In this document: positions 1 through 8,677 of the stretch, piece after piece
Layout: every line of letters starts with the position of its first letter
Position numbering within the stretch: position 1 is the stretch's first letter
Assembly: GCA_002293045.1 (NCBI GenBank)
Contig: DBCM01000093.1
Coordinates: forward strand, 1-38,711
DNA from: Flavobacteriales bacterium UBA958
GTDB lineage: Bacteria > Bacteroidota > Bacteroidia > Flavobacteriales_D > Crocinitomicaceae
Length of the DNA stretch: 38,711 nt
Direction of reading: 5' to 3'
The notes under the pieces: generated by a model
The model's database searches: none
What the model saw: only the letters and a program-made list of their open reading frames with translations
What the model was told of the DNA's origin: nothing
Made by a program: the position numbers and the translations under genes

Positions 1-2409
1 TGGTATTTCATGGAGATTGACCAAAATGGACCTATGACTATTTCCATTAGTCAGCAAACCCCAGGAGGCTCAGGAATTGACGTTGACTTTGCTCTGTGGG
101 GTCCGTATAATTCCTTAGCGGCAGGATGTGGAGGAGGAACGTTTCCGGTTGGGTCACCCATTGATTGTAGTTATTCAGTAGCAGCTCAAGAGACGGCGGT
201 TATACCCAACGCACAAATCGGGCAATTTTATATATTATTGCTTACCAATTATGCGAATCAACCAGGCACCATTAGCTTTTCACAAACAGGTGGTACGGGC
301 TCTGCGGATTGTTCTTTTGTATGTGGCGTTACCGGATTTTCCGCAAATCCTGGACCCTGTAATAACAACACCTATTCTGTGAGTGGTACGCTGAACATCA
401 ATAACCCGCCAAACTCCGGAACTTTAACCATTACAAGTAATTGCGGTGGTGCACCGCAAGTTTTCAATGCACCTTTCGGCACGGTGATTAATTATAACCT
501 GACTGGATTGAATGCCAATGGTGCCAATTGTTTGGTCACTGCGGTATTTTCTGCCAATGCCAATTGCAACACCTCACAAAACTACACGGCACCGGCACCT
601 TGTAATGCAAGCCCTTGTTCTTTTGGCAACTTTACAGGAAATATCACTAACTGTGATCCCGCCACGAACCAATACACCATCACCGGAACCATTAATTTCA
701 CGAACGCTCCTGCGTCAGGAACACTTACATTAAGTAATTCTTGCGGTGGATCTCAAGTTTTTAATGCTCCGTTTGGTAGCTCCGCCAATTTCAGCTTGTC
801 GGGAACGGCGAATGGAAGCACCTGTGTTGTTACCGCTACCTTTTCTGCGGACCCCAGCTGTACAGCGACCCTAACCTATCCAACACCCCCACAGTGTAAT
901 TGCAACGCAATCATGGGTACCTTTACCACTACCCTTCAGGGACTACCTGCCATCAATAAGATTTGTTATGGGGATCAATTCAGCATTACAACGAACAATA
1001 ACTTTAGCGTTCCGGCAGAGATTCCCGGCGCCACAAATCCCAATGATCCAAATTACGACCCAACCGCACCACCTTATGACCCCGGAATTATATGGCTTGC
1101 CTATTCTTGTCCGCCAACGGTTGCACTAACTCCAATTTTAGCAAATCAGCAAGGCTTAGATGTTCCCGATGACCCGTGTTTTGTTGGTGTAGTCACTAAC
1201 GATGGGAATTTAACAGATGTGAACGACTTATCGTTCATCAACTCATTCCCAGCAGGCACCTTTACTGACAATACCGTTTATTTTGTTCCTATTACGATGT
1301 ATAGTATTCAAAATGGAGTATATAGTTACGTGACATTACCTGCGTTGCAATGTTATGACCTTGGTGACCCGATTGCGATTCAATACTTACCGGATGTAAC
1401 CACATCCTACACTTCGAATTGTGCAAATACCACAGCAACAATTACGGTTAGTGGGGGCTCTCCATCGTTAAACGGCACTCAATTTACGGCATCAAACCCC
1501 ATTCCTGCAAGTGCTGGATTTGCGGTGAACACAACCACCAATGGCGGAAATATTATTATGAATAACCTTACGGCTTCAGGTCCATTTGGATTTACGATAA
1601 CGGACGATGCTGGATGCACCTATCCTTTCACGGGTAATTATACAGGTCCCGAACCTGCCACTATTTCTTACCCAGATTCCGTATATTGTTTATCAGATCC
1701 AAATCCCATTGCAACCATCGGAGGAACGTTGGGCGGTACTGTTAGTTCAGGTCCTGGCATCACGGTAGATCCAGTGACAGGAAATATAGATTTATCGAGT
1801 TCATCTGTAGGAAGCTACCTCATTACTTATACCTCACCTGCTGCGGTTTGTCCAGGAATTGATAATGTGTTAATCACCATCTCACAAAGTCCAGTTGTGG
1901 ATGCAGGATTAGACAAGGTGGTTTGTTTTGGAAACGCAGTACAATTAAATGCAACGGGTGCAAACACCTATGTTTGGAATGTTCCGGTTGGTAATGGAAT
2001 GGCCTACATGCCTTCTCCGGGCACGAACGAGTTGATTGTTACAGGTTACAATGATGCCGGATGTCAAGGGACAGACACCTTATTGATTGATGTACTCGAA
2101 GATTGTACTGGTGAAGAATTAATTTATTGGGTGCCAAATACCTTTACTCCCGATGGAGATCAATTCAATCAATCCTTCAAACCTGTATTTTTCTCAGGAT
2201 ACGATCCATATGAGTACGCGATGTACATTTTCAACCGTTGGGGAGAACTTGTCTATGAAACGCGTAATGTCAAATTCGGATGGGATGGTTCTACCGGTAA
2301 AACAGGCGGTCGTGCTCCCGACGGAGTATACACCTGGAAGATTATTTTCAAAACCATTAACAACGATGAGAAAATCATGGAAGTAGGTCACGTGACCTTG
2401 ATTCGTTAA
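1..2409 (+). CDS. Cell-surface protein with T9SS type B (gliding-motility-associated) C-terminal domain, 5' partial
   Basis: The frame is open to the left edge (W-Y-F precede the first visible Met at base 10), so the N-terminus and signal peptide lie outside the window. About 800 residues are visible. Counting from that Met: residues 1-95 form a Gly/Ser/Thr-rich beta-type module, 101-198 and 203-296 are two similar Cys-containing repeats, 297-700 hold further Ig-like beta-sandwich sequence, and 707-799 match the CHU_C/type B sorting domain ([11 protein letters not shown], then I-F-N-R-W-G and D-G-V-Y-T-W-K). Proteins with this domain are exported by the type IX secretion system and are usually adhesins or matrix proteins of thousands of residues. 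The ligand cannot be inferred. The stop overlaps the convergent msr gene by 4 bases. Confidence 0.88.
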   Translation, partial: WYFMEIDQNGPMTISISQQTPGGSGIDVDFALWGPYNSLAAGCGGGTFPVGSPIDCSYSVAAQETAVIPNAQIGQFYILLLTNYANQPGTISFSQTGGTGSADCSFVCGVTGFSANPGPCNNNTYSVSGTLNINNPPNSGTLTITSNCGGAPQVFNAPFGTVINYNLTGLNANGANCLVTAVFSANANCNTSQNYTAPAPCNASPCSFGNFTGNITNCDPATNQYTITGTINFTNAPASGTLTLSNSCGGSQVFNAPFGSSANFSLSGTANGSTCVVTATFSADPSCTATLTYPTPPQCNCNAIMGTFTTTLQGLPAINKICYGDQFSITTNNNFSVPAEIPGATNPNDPNYDPTAPPYDPGIIWLAYSCPPTVALTPILANQQGLDVPDDPCFVGVVTNDGNLTDVNDLSFINSFPAGTFTDNTVYFVPITMYSIQNGVYSYVTLPALQCYDLGDPIAIQYLPDVTTSYTSNCANTTATITVSGGSPSLNGTQFTASNPIPASAGFAVNTTTNGGNIIMNNLTASGPFGFTITDDAGCTYPFTGNYTGPEPATISYPDSVYCLSDPNPIATIGGTLGGTVSSGPGITVDPVTGNIDLSSSSVGSYLITYTSPAAVCPGIDNVLITISQSPVVDAGLDKVVCFGNAVQLNATGANTYVWNVPVGNGMAYMPSPGTNELIVTGYNDAGCQGTDTLLIDVLEDCTGEELIYWVPNTFTPDGDQFNQSFKPVFFSGYDPYEYAMYIFNRWGELVYETRNVKFGWDGSTGKTGGRAPDGVYTWKIIFKTINNDEKIMEVGHVTLIR
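310..897 (+). repeat. Two tandem ~95-residue Cys-rich repeats in the surface protein
   Basis: Bases 310-603 and 616-897 encode two related units. Both contain the order T-Y/Y-T, G-T-L/I-N, S-G-T-L-T, a Cys-Gly-Gly step, V-F-N-A-P-F-G, then an N-G-x-x-C-x-V-T-A-x-F-S-A segment ending in paired Cys and Pro. They read as duplicated beta-sandwich modules of an adhesin. More copies could lie upstream of the window. Confidence 0.75.
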
Positions 2410-3455
2410 TGATTTTTTAACTTTTCCTTGAAAATTTTTCGGAATTTTTCAACCTTCGGTTTTACCACAAATTGACAATATTGATTTTCAGGGTGCTGTG
2501 CGAAATAATCGTGATGGTATTGTTCTGCACGGTAAAAATTGTTCAATTCGGTAAGTTCTGTAACAATAGGTTTATCCCATACCTTTTCCTTTTCCAACTT
2601 CGTTAAATAGGCAGAGGCAATTTCTTTTTGGGCTTCGTTGTGGTAAAAAATAACGCTTCTGTATTGCGTACCCACATCATTTCCCTGACGATTTAATTGC
2701 GTTGGGTCGTGAATCCACCAAAACAACTCAAGCAATTCGTTTACAGAGATAATTTTAGGATCAAAAACAATGCGGGCAACTTCCGCATGACCGGTTGTTC
2801 CACTGCACACTTGCTCATAGGTTGGATTAAGCGTTTTTCCTCCTGCATACCCAGGATACACATCAATCACTCCTTCTAATTCTTTAAAACAGGTTTCTAC
2901 GCACCAAAAACATCCTGCACCAAGGGTTATTTCTTCGTTGCCCCCTTCTTCCTCAGCAGCCTTGAAATCCAAGGAAACCGAATTTACACAATACCTTAGG
3001 CCTGTTGGCTTTGGACCATCCTCAAATACATGTCCGAGGTGTGCATCGCATTTCGCGCAGCGAATTTCAATCCGTTCCATTCCATAAGACATATCCTTGA
3101 CTTCTTTGATTGCACCGCTTTCGATGACATCATAAAAACTTGGCCAGCCGGATCCTGATTCAAATTTTGTGGTGCTGGAGAATAAGGGTGCATCACAGCC
3201 GATACAACAGTAATTACCATTGGCCTTGTGGTACACATATTTGCCTGTAAAAGGACGTTCAGTACCTCCTTCCTTGATGACATGACATACATTCTTTGGG
3301 AGCATTTTATCTCCAAATTTTTCTAGATCTTGAGTTGAATCCATCGGGTTATTAGATTGAGAGTATGAGCAAGCAGTTAACAGTAAGACCCATGCAAAAA
3401 AAGCGCTAGACTTAGCCTTTTGAAAGATATTTACGAACTGAAAAATGACCTGCAT
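2406..3455 (-). CDS. msrBA: Lipoprotein MsrB-MsrA fusion, peptide methionine sulfoxide reductase
   Basis: This bifunctional enzyme reduces both methionine sulfoxide epimers in oxidised proteins. Residues 1-29 look like a lipoprotein signal with lipobox L-L-T-A-C (Cys29), so it probably acts outside the cytoplasm on a membrane anchor. MsrB spans about 45-165: zinc Cys pairs at 84/87 and 133/136, W-P-S-F, and catalytic Cys156 in R-Y-C-V-N-S. MsrA spans about 174-349 with G-C-F-W-C at 181-185 and catalytic Cys182. The order MsrB then MsrA is one of the known fusion orders. The ATG at 3455 is used because no other Met precedes the hydrophobic segment; it lies 44 bases inside the upstream transporter gene. 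Last gene of a three-gene minus-strand operon. Confidence 0.93.
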   Translation of the reverse strand: MQVIFQFVNIFQKAKSSAFFAWVLLLTACSYSQSNNPMDSTQDLEKFGDKMLPKNVCHVIKEGGTERPFTGKYVYHKANGNYCCIGCDAPLFSSTTKFESGSGWPSFYDVIESGAIKEVKDMSYGMERIEIRCAKCDAHLGHVFEDGPKPTGLRYCVNSVSLDFKAAEEEGGNEEITLGAGCFWCVETCFKELEGVIDVYPGYAGGKTLNPTYEQVCSGTTGHAEVARIVFDPKIISVNELLELFWWIHDPTQLNRQGNDVGTQYRSVIFYHNEAQKEIASAYLTKLEKEKVWDKPIVTELTELNNFYRAEQYHHDYFAQHPENQYCQFVVKPKVEKFRKIFKEKLKNH

Positions 3456-4098
3456 AAATAAGTGGTGTGAGTGCTACTCCTATCAACAACTTCAGGATAT
3501 AATTTGTTGGAGCAATGAATAAATAATCATGAAAACTCATGTTACCGGTAATCACAAATCCAATAAAGAGCACGACGTATGAATCCACCAATTGAGACAG
3601 TACCGTACTCCCGGTGCTTCGCAGCCAAATATACCCGTCTCCTGTTTTTGATTTAATCCACTTGAAAACATAGGCATCCATGAGTTGAGAAAACAAAAAA
3701 GCGACGATACTCCCAATAATAACCATTTGAGCCTGTCCAAACACGAGCGTATAAGACTTATTATCGGCCAGAGAAGATCCTGGCAGTTCCAGCGCAGGAA
3801 TTTTCAAGGAAATACCCACGATTAAAAAGCAGTATAAAATCAAGCCTGCGGTAATCCATGAGAGTTTTCTAACTGTTTTGTACCCATAAAATTCATTCAG
3901 TAAATCGGTAAGCAAGAACACGAAAGGCCACGGTAAAATACCAATAACGGTCACGAAAGGACCGAATTTTACACCGAAAATATTTCCTTCAATTGGAATT
4001 GAGATGAGCTTATTACTGATCAGTTCTGCAGTTACTGCGTTGGTGATAAACAACCCTGCCAAGATAATAAATAGCCAAGTTTTCCGATCAAAATGCAT
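3412..4098 (-). CDS. Queuosine precursor transporter, YhhQ/DUF165 family
   Basis: This 228-residue inner-membrane protein has about six hydrophobic segments. Family-like features include the early V-T-A-E-L-I-S-N-K stretch, the [17 protein letters not shown] segment around 55-72, and the late Q-L-V-D-S-Y-V-V region. YhhQ-type proteins take up preQ0/preQ1 for queuosine modification of tRNA anticodons. No queuosine-pathway gene is visible nearby, so this is a family-level call. The start ATG at 4098 is separated from the stop of the upstream NlpC/P60 gene by one base, and its 3' end overlaps msrBA by 44 bases, so the three are very likely one transcript. Confidence 0.88.
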   Translation of the reverse strand: MHFDRKTWLFIILAGLFITNAVTAELISNKLISIPIEGNIFGVKFGPFVTVIGILPWPFVFLLTDLLNEFYGYKTVRKLSWITAGLILYCFLIVGISLKIPALELPGSSLADNKSYTLVFGQAQMVIIGSIVAFLFSQLMDAYVFKWIKSKTGDGYIWLRSTGSTVLSQLVDSYVVLFIGFVITGNMSFHDYLFIAPTNYILKLLIGVALTPLIYAGHFSVRKYLSKG

Positions 4099-4099
4099 A

Positions 4100-4651
4100 T
4101 TAGTTCTTTTTTACTTGTTTAGAAACCCCATAATCCAAGCGTTTCGTTTTCACATAATGGGAAATATAATACTTACTCGTTTTAAAATTATTTATGGTTA
4201 CGCCTTTATTGGTGGAGGAATGAATAAAGTTAATTGCATCTGGCGTCACTTCAATGACCATTCCAACATGCCCTACTCCTCCTGAATTGCTACTCCCTCT
4301 AAAGAACATCAAATCGCCTGGTTGGATGGTACTTAGAGACACTGTTTCACCCAATTCAGCGAGGTTATAACTGGTTCGCACCAACGAAAACCCAAAGGAT
4401 CCGAAAATGTAATTAATAAATCCGGAACAATCAAAACCAGATGGCGTGGTGCCTCCCCAATGATAAGGCGTCCCTAAAAATGTTTTAGCAAATGAGATTA
4501 TGGATGCTACCTTATCATTCACCACCGTGGTATCTTTCTTGGGTTGCACTAGGGTGTCCAAGGTAATGGCCGAGCTATCCTTAATCACCTGACCGAACCC
4601 AACCGAAAAGCAAGCAAAGACAAAGAAGCAAAAAATAAGCGAAACTCGCAT
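4100..4651 (-). CDS. Secreted NlpC/P60-family peptidoglycan hydrolase
   Basis: This 183-residue protein has an N-terminal hydrophobic signal (about 1-20). Its C-terminal NlpC/P60 cysteine peptidase domain covers about 50-170. The catalytic Cys75 sits in F-D-C-S-G-F, His128 in G-H-V-G-M and the third polar residue is His144 in I-H-S-S. The family cleaves D-Glu/meso-Dap bonds in peptidoglycan stem peptides. There is no SH3b or LysM binding domain, so it is a minimal single-domain enzyme of the Spr/MepS type. It is first in the operon with the YhhQ transporter and msrBA. It is paralogous to the hydrolase at 31887-32783, sharing the I-H-S-S, K-G-V and S-K-Y-Y-x-S signatures. Confidence 0.9.
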   Translation of the reverse strand: MRVSLIFCFFVFACFSVGFGQVIKDSSAITLDTLVQPKKDTTVVNDKVASIISFAKTFLGTPYHWGGTTPSGFDCSGFINYIFGSFGFSLVRTSYNLAELGETVSLSTIQPGDLMFFRGSSNSGGVGHVGMVIEVTPDAINFIHSSTNKGVTINNFKTSKYYISHYVKTKRLDYGVSKQVKKN

Positions 4652-4667
4652 CTTACGAAATTATAAC

Positions 4668-4675
4668 TATTTTTG
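4668..4675 (+). promoter_or_regulatory. Bacteroidota -7 promoter element (TATTTTTG) upstream of the MerR-type gene
   Basis: TATTTTTG matches the TAnnTTTG consensus and ends 20 bases before the MerR-type start codon. No TTG is seen at the expected -33 distance, so support is partial. Confidence 0.4.
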
Positions 4676-4695
4676 AAAACACCTTACCAAAAGCC

Positions 4696-5046
4696 ATGGC
4701 AGAAATCGATATTTCAAAACTCACCAAACTTTATTACTCTATTGGAGAGCTTGCTGCAATGCTTGAGGTAAATTCTTCCCTGCTGCGTTTTTGGGAGAAA
4801 GAATTTGAATTTCAAGTAGGTAAAAAAAATGCCAAGGGCAACAGGATGTACGGAATCAAAGAAATCGCATTCATCAACCACGTCTATCAACTGGTAAAGA
4901 TTCAGGGATTTACCCTTGACGGTGCAAAGCAACAGCTAAAGGCCTACAAACCCAACGCTGAACTTCAGAAACACAAGAAACAACAAGAAATAATCGAGCG
5001 CCTTGAATCCATCAAGCAGCGATTACTTTCCCTTAAAACTTGGTGA
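4696..5046 (+). CDS. Small MerR-family transcriptional regulator
   Basis: This 116-residue cytoplasmic protein has a MerR-type winged helix-turn-helix at about 13-80: Y-Y-S-I-G-E-L-A, then L-R-F-W-E-K-E-F, N-R-M-Y-G, and a helix ending G-F-T-L-D-G-A-K-Q-Q-L. A Lys/Glu-rich helix at 90-115 fits the MerR dimerisation coiled coil. There is no effector-binding domain and no Cys, so no metal or redox sensing can be inferred. It has its own promoter-like site and diverges from the NlpC/P60 operon, which is a possible but unproven target. Its 3' end overlaps the convergent DUF1295 gene by 14 bases. Confidence 0.87.
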   Translation: MAEIDISKLTKLYYSIGELAAMLEVNSSLLRFWEKEFEFQVGKKNAKGNRMYGIKEIAFINHVYQLVKIQGFTLDGAKQQLKAYKPNAELQKHKKQQEIIERLESIKQRLLSLKTW

Positions 5047-5947
5047 ACGGAATAAAACGAGGTACCTTTTTTTGATATTCTTTATATTCCGGATATTTTT
5101 CCGCGGATATTTCCTCAGAGAAATCTGAACTCCCTTTGAATAGAATAACCAAGAGCACACAACCTGCAATGGACCAATTGATCCATTCTCCGGTAGCGAC
5201 CACCGAAAAGAAATAGAAAACAATCCAAATGCTTTGCTCCATGGCATAGTTCGGGTGACGTACCAAGCCCCATAATCCGGTACGAACAAATCCATGCGCA
5301 TATTCTCCCAGGGGTTCCCCCGCATTAATTCTTCTGTATTTTTCTTGTTGAAATGTCCATTGCTGCTGATCTGCAATGAATTCAATCACGACAAATGAGA
5401 CATAAATTAACGAGAGTAACACATCCCAAATGCCGAGTGGTTTATCGCCTACAGCTGTTACAATCGGGACTGTAAAAAGGAAGATAAGTACATTTTGATA
5501 AGCGCTTATAAAAAACAGGTTGAATAAGGCCCAAATTACCTTGTTGGAGAATCCTGGTCGCTTTCGTAGAATTTCCCATCGATAATCTTCTTCCCCTGCC
5601 CAAAACTTCCAGGTATACGCTCCACGACGGGCAAAGTTGTAGGTAAGCCTCACGCCCCAGATGGTAACAAGGACCGCCATGAGTACCATTCGATCCGTAA
5701 AACCGCCAACAGCAGCCATGTGCCAAACGTAGTAAATAGGAACAATACTCCATAATTTATCAACCTGTGAATTGTTCCGTGTGAGTTCACCCACAATAAA
5801 ACAATAGGCCACCACAGCCCCCACGACATAGGTCATATGGTCTACCAAAATACTGTACTGAAGCTCCGTTAATGGGGTGCCAACATAAAATGAAACAAGG
5901 GGTAAAACAATTACTGTGAAAATTAATAAGAGGATCGTGATAAGCAT
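5033..5947 (-). CDS. DUF1295-type integral membrane protein (steroid 5-alpha-reductase / isoprenylcysteine methyltransferase-like)
   Basis: This 304-residue protein has about seven to eight hydrophobic segments. Its C-terminal half resembles the DUF1295 / steroid reductase C-terminal fold: a soluble W-x-F-Q-Q-E-K-Y-R-R stretch, then G-L-W-G-L-V-R-H-P-N-Y near 235-245, followed by two hydrophobic helices and a terminal E-Y-Q-K-K-V-P-R-F-I-P. The R-H-P-N-Y motif is typical of NAD(P)H- or SAM-binding members of this superfamily. The substrate is unknown; lipid or isoprenoid modification is a family-level guess. It is preceded in the same direction by a PaaI-type thioesterase (11-base gap), and it overlaps the MerR-type gene at the 3' end. 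Confidence 0.85.
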   Translation of the reverse strand: MLITILLLIFTVIVLPLVSFYVGTPLTELQYSILVDHMTYVVGAVVAYCFIVGELTRNNSQVDKLWSIVPIYYVWHMAAVGGFTDRMVLMAVLVTIWGVRLTYNFARRGAYTWKFWAGEEDYRWEILRKRPGFSNKVIWALFNLFFISAYQNVLIFLFTVPIVTAVGDKPLGIWDVLLSLIYVSFVVIEFIADQQQWTFQQEKYRRINAGEPLGEYAHGFVRTGLWGLVRHPNYAMEQSIWIVFYFFSVVATGEWINWSIAGCVLLVILFKGSSDFSEEISAEKYPEYKEYQKKVPRFIPFTKF

Positions 5948-5958
5948 AGTCCGTACAT

Positions 5959-6408
5959 TTAGTTAGTTAATAAATATCCAGCGGTTTGCGCGGCAAAGGG
6001 GTAAAAGGATCCGTTTGCAATGGCAATTAAATGGTCTTGCTCGTTTCTGACCTCCGCCTGCATAAAGATAACTTTTTTCCCTTTACGAACTACCTTTGAA
6101 GTAGCGATTAACTGATTGTTAATTTTTCCTGAAGCAATGAAATTAGTTTGCATTTCAATGGTGGAAACCACCTGTCCTTCATCTGCCACGAGGGTCAATG
6201 CACCTGCTCCCATGGTTGCATCCAGTAAGGTGGTTAATACACCGCCGTGAACAAAACCGGGAGTAGCGAGATGGCTTGGAGTTACAGTAAGTGCGTAGGA
6301 GACCACTCCTTCATCGTGAATCGTAAGGGTCATTCCTAGAGCCTTTACAAAGGCATTTTGTGCTATGTGAAGTTGAATTAATGCTAATCCGCTATCGGTT
6401 CGAGCCAT
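5959..6408 (-). CDS. PaaI/YdiI-type hotdog-fold acyl-CoA thioesterase
   Basis: This 149-residue protein matches the PaaI thioesterase group. It has the H-G-G motif at 54-56 (P-G-F-V-H-G-G-V), Asp63 in L-L-D-A-T-M-G, and beta strands containing M-Q-T-N-F-I-A and K-K-V-I-F-M-Q-A-E-V. The family hydrolyses acyl- or aryl-CoA thioesters in the cytoplasm; the acyl group cannot be told from sequence. The start ATG lies 25 bases inside the upstream MscS gene, so the two are probably translationally coupled, and the DUF1295 gene follows closely. A thioesterase next to a membrane reductase/methyltransferase-like protein suggests a small lipid-related unit, which is inference. Confidence 0.88.
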   Translation of the reverse strand: MARTDSGLALIQLHIAQNAFVKALGMTLTIHDEGVVSYALTVTPSHLATPGFVHGGVLTTLLDATMGAGALTLVADEGQVVSTIEMQTNFIASGKINNQLIATSKVVRKGKKVIFMQAEVRNEQDHLIAIANGSFYPFAAQTAGYLLTN

Positions 6409-7169
6409 TGGAAAAATTCGTTAGTTAAGGCGCGATGAACGGTGGCATAATCGGATGTTTCAACCCAACAATTCACGTTTAATTTTCCTGAATTCGCTTC
6501 TAGCTCAGAAAAATATACTGCCGGGCTTGGGTCTTTAAGGATCTTCGGGTGCGCACCCAGGACCTCTTGAATTTTAGCCATCACCGCAGGTAGGTCAGCA
6601 CCGTATTTAACAGGAAAAATAACATCCACTCTTCTTCGACCTTCTTTTGTGAAATTCACTATGGTCCCGTTAATTAAGGGTCCATTGGGAAGAATGATGG
6701 TTTTATTGTCCGGTGTTTTGATGTAGGTATTGAAAATCTGAATATCCGTAACTTCACCCGTGACCAATAAGGCGGTTATGGTATCATGAAGCTTAAATGG
6801 CTTAATCACCAAAATTAAAATCCCACCCGCGAAATTACTTAAGGTGCCCGAAAATGCCATACCAATGGCAATCCCTGCAGCTCCCAACACCGTGACAAAA
6901 GAAGTCATGGCGATTCCCATTTGACTGATTGCTGTAAGTACAACTAATATTTTTGATGCAATCACAGAAAAACTTGATAAAAAAGAGGTTAAACCCTCAT
7001 CAGCCTTTCGTCTGACCATGAGTTGCGAGACCATCCGGCCGATTCTGTTTGAGAGCCAAAACCCAACAACCAGGATAATTAACGCAAGTAAGATATTGAG
7101 TCCCACATTCGCTACATAGTGTAACAAATCCACGTATTTGTATCCAAGAATTGTATCGTCTTTACTCAT
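6384..7169 (-). CDS. MscS-family mechanosensitive ion channel
   Basis: This 261-residue protein has three N-terminal transmembrane segments (about 17-40, 62-85, 90-120). The pore-lining TM3 is recognisable as A-A-G-I-A-I-G-M-A-F-S-G-T-L-S-N-F-A-G-G, followed by the MscS beta domain (F-N-T-Y-I-K-T-P-D-N-K, P-N-G-P-L-I-N-G-T-I-V-N). Such channels release solutes on hypo-osmotic shock. An in-frame TTG at 7190 would extend it by seven residues, but ATG 7169 is preferred because the TTG lies inside a TAnnTTTG promoter element. First gene of a probable MscS-thioesterase-DUF1295 operon. Confidence 0.92.
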   Translation of the reverse strand: MSKDDTILGYKYVDLLHYVANVGLNILLALIILVVGFWLSNRIGRMVSQLMVRRKADEGLTSFLSSFSVIASKILVVLTAISQMGIAMTSFVTVLGAAGIAIGMAFSGTLSNFAGGILILVIKPFKLHDTITALLVTGEVTDIQIFNTYIKTPDNKTIILPNGPLINGTIVNFTKEGRRRVDVIFPVKYGADLPAVMAKIQEVLGAHPKILKDPSPAVYFSELEANSGKLNVNCWVETSDYATVHRALTNEFFQWLEPIAD

Positions 7170-7187
7170 TGCTTTCGCTTGTTCGCT

Positions 7188-7195
7188 CAAAAGTA
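7188..7195 (-). promoter_or_regulatory. Bacteroidota -7 promoter element (TACTTTTG) for the MscS operon
   Basis: On the minus strand TACTTTTG matches TAnnTTTG, 18 bases before the ATG at 7169. A TTG lies only 14 bases further upstream, closer than the usual spacing. It decides against the TTG start at 7190. Confidence 0.45.
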
Positions 7196-7231
7196 GTAAT
7201 TTTCCTTTGCAAAGAGCCTTAAAACACGCTG

Positions 7232-7804
7232 ATGAAAATAATGGAAGATGTTTCGTATTGGAACGGGGTATTTAGTGAAGAGGAGTCGCGCATGCATTTC
7301 CAACACCTCTCAACGCTCCCGTCCCTTGCCCAGGGAAGTTTTCACCTCTTTGGAAAACCTGTGAAGACCCCTCGGCTTGAATCCTTTCATGGAATTTCTC
7401 CAATTCCCTATCGGTACTCAGGTCAGACACTTCAGTCAATGCCATTTACAGCCCCGATGCATGATATTTTAGCACGAATAACCGAACTTACAGGGTGTAC
7501 GTTCAATGCAGTGCTGATCAATGTTTATAGAAACGGAATGGATTCCAACGGGTGGCATGCTGACAATGAAAAGGAATTGGGTAAGAACCCAATTATTGCC
7601 TCGGTGAGTTTTGGCGCTGAACGTAAATTTCAATTAAAATCTCGGGATGGCACTATTAAAAAAACGATACCCCTTGAAAACGGTTCCTTGCTACTCATGG
7701 GAGGTAGCATACAACAGGATTTCATTCACTGCATCCCCAAGGAACCAAAGGTAGAACTCCCGCGGATAAACCTTACGTTTCGGACGATTTTTGAAGTTCG
7801 ATAA
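7232..7804 (+). CDS. alkB: AlkB-like Fe(II)/2-oxoglutarate-dependent nucleic acid demethylase
   Basis: This 190-residue enzyme belongs to the AlkB family, closest in length and layout to AlkB-homologue-2-type proteins that oxidatively remove 1-methyladenine and 3-methylcytosine lesions. Iron ligands are visible: H109-x-D111 in G-W-H-A-D, and H166 in D-F-I-H-C. The 2-oxoglutarate signature R178-x-N180-x-T182-x-R184 is complete near the C-terminus, and N-x-Y-R-N-G-M-D-S precedes the HxD. A second in-frame ATG at 7241 could also be used. The gene stands alone on the plus strand, and its last nine codons, including Arg184, overlap the 3' end of the convergent Ppx gene by 32 bases. Confidence 0.93.
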   Translation: MKIMEDVSYWNGVFSEEESRMHFQHLSTLPSLAQGSFHLFGKPVKTPRLESFHGISPIPYRYSGQTLQSMPFTAPMHDILARITELTGCTFNAVLINVYRNGMDSNGWHADNEKELGKNPIIASVSFGAERKFQLKSRDGTIKKTIPLENGSLLLMGGSIQQDFIHCIPKEPKVELPRINLTFRTIFEVR

Positions 7805-8675
7805 TTCCCTCATTCAGTCCTACACTGGAGGCATATACCTGTTTGATGTTGAAGGCATTGATTACCCACTGTACCTGTAATGCAGCCAAGTGAAGGTATT
7901 TTTTACGAAATGGGGGCACATGTTCCAAAATCATGCGATCGTCTAGTGTACTCGTAATCAAGGCCTCGAGCATGTCCTGTAAGGCTTCCATCGGCAAGGG
8001 AAGACAAGACCTTTGGGGCAGTTTTTTATGGTACATCAACTGATAGAAGGTTTCAAAAGGACCTGAACTTCCAATCAAATTTACCGATTGGTCAAATTCT
8101 ACCGAAAGGGCTTGATCAAATTGCGCATAAATTCGTTGAATATCAGTGACTTCTAAGGTGCCGGAAGTATTTGTTTCAGCAAGAAGCCTAGTTACTCCAA
8201 TATTCAAACTAAGGGCTTGCGTCATTTGTTCAGATTCAAAACGAATTAATTCAGTACTTCCACCCCCAATGTCCATTATCAACCCTTGGTTCGGACAAGT
8301 AGGTACGGAAGACGTCCCTTTAAAGACTATGGACGCCTCAACTGCTCCGGAAATCACTTCTACTTCCCACTTAAGCTCATCACGCACCCTAGATATAAAT
8401 TGGGCCTTATTAATAGCATCCCGTAAGGCGCTTGTGCCGATGAGTTTAGGCTGTGATACCCCAAAATCCGAACACACCGTTTTGAAGCCTTGAAGGCAAT
8501 CGACGGCATCTTGAATGGCTCGTTCCGTGAGTACTTTGTCTGGATAAAAATCCAATCCGAGTCGAACCCACTGTTTATCTTGGAAACAGACCTCCCATGA
8601 ATCATTGGTGCAATCAACGATCAACAAATCAAAGGTGTTGGTCCCTAGGTCAATGGCTGCATAACGCACAAGCAT
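7773..8675 (-). CDS. Ppx/GppA-family phosphatase (exopolyphosphatase-like)
   Basis: This 300-residue protein has the ASKHA-fold phosphate loops: A-A-I-D-L-G-T-N-T-F at 6-15 and M-D-I-G-G-G-S-T-E-L at 134-143, with a conserved Glu113 in S-G-A-V-E-A. The length fits short single-domain Ppx/GppA proteins without the C-terminal HD extension of E. coli Ppx. It hydrolyses polyphosphate and/or pppGpp; which one cannot be told here. It is the last gene of the grpE-dnaJ-CPBP-ABC run, starting 2 bases after the permease stop, and converges on alkB with a 32-base overlap. Confidence 0.9.
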   Translation of the reverse strand: MLVRYAAIDLGTNTFDLLIVDCTNDSWEVCFQDKQWVRLGLDFYPDKVLTERAIQDAVDCLQGFKTVCSDFGVSQPKLIGTSALRDAINKAQFISRVRDELKWEVEVISGAVEASIVFKGTSSVPTCPNQGLIMDIGGGSTELIRFESEQMTQALSLNIGVTRLLAETNTSGTLEVTDIQRIYAQFDQALSVEFDQSVNLIGSSGPFETFYQLMYHKKLPQRSCLPLPMEALQDMLEALITSTLDDRMILEHVPPFRKKYLHLAALQVQWVINAFNIKQVYASSVGLNEGIIELQKSSET

Positions 8676-8677
8676 GG

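Noticed and set aside
8146..8493. 115-residue antisense reading frame opposite the Ppx gene
   Set aside because: Fully inside a well-supported gene and without recognisable domain or promoter.
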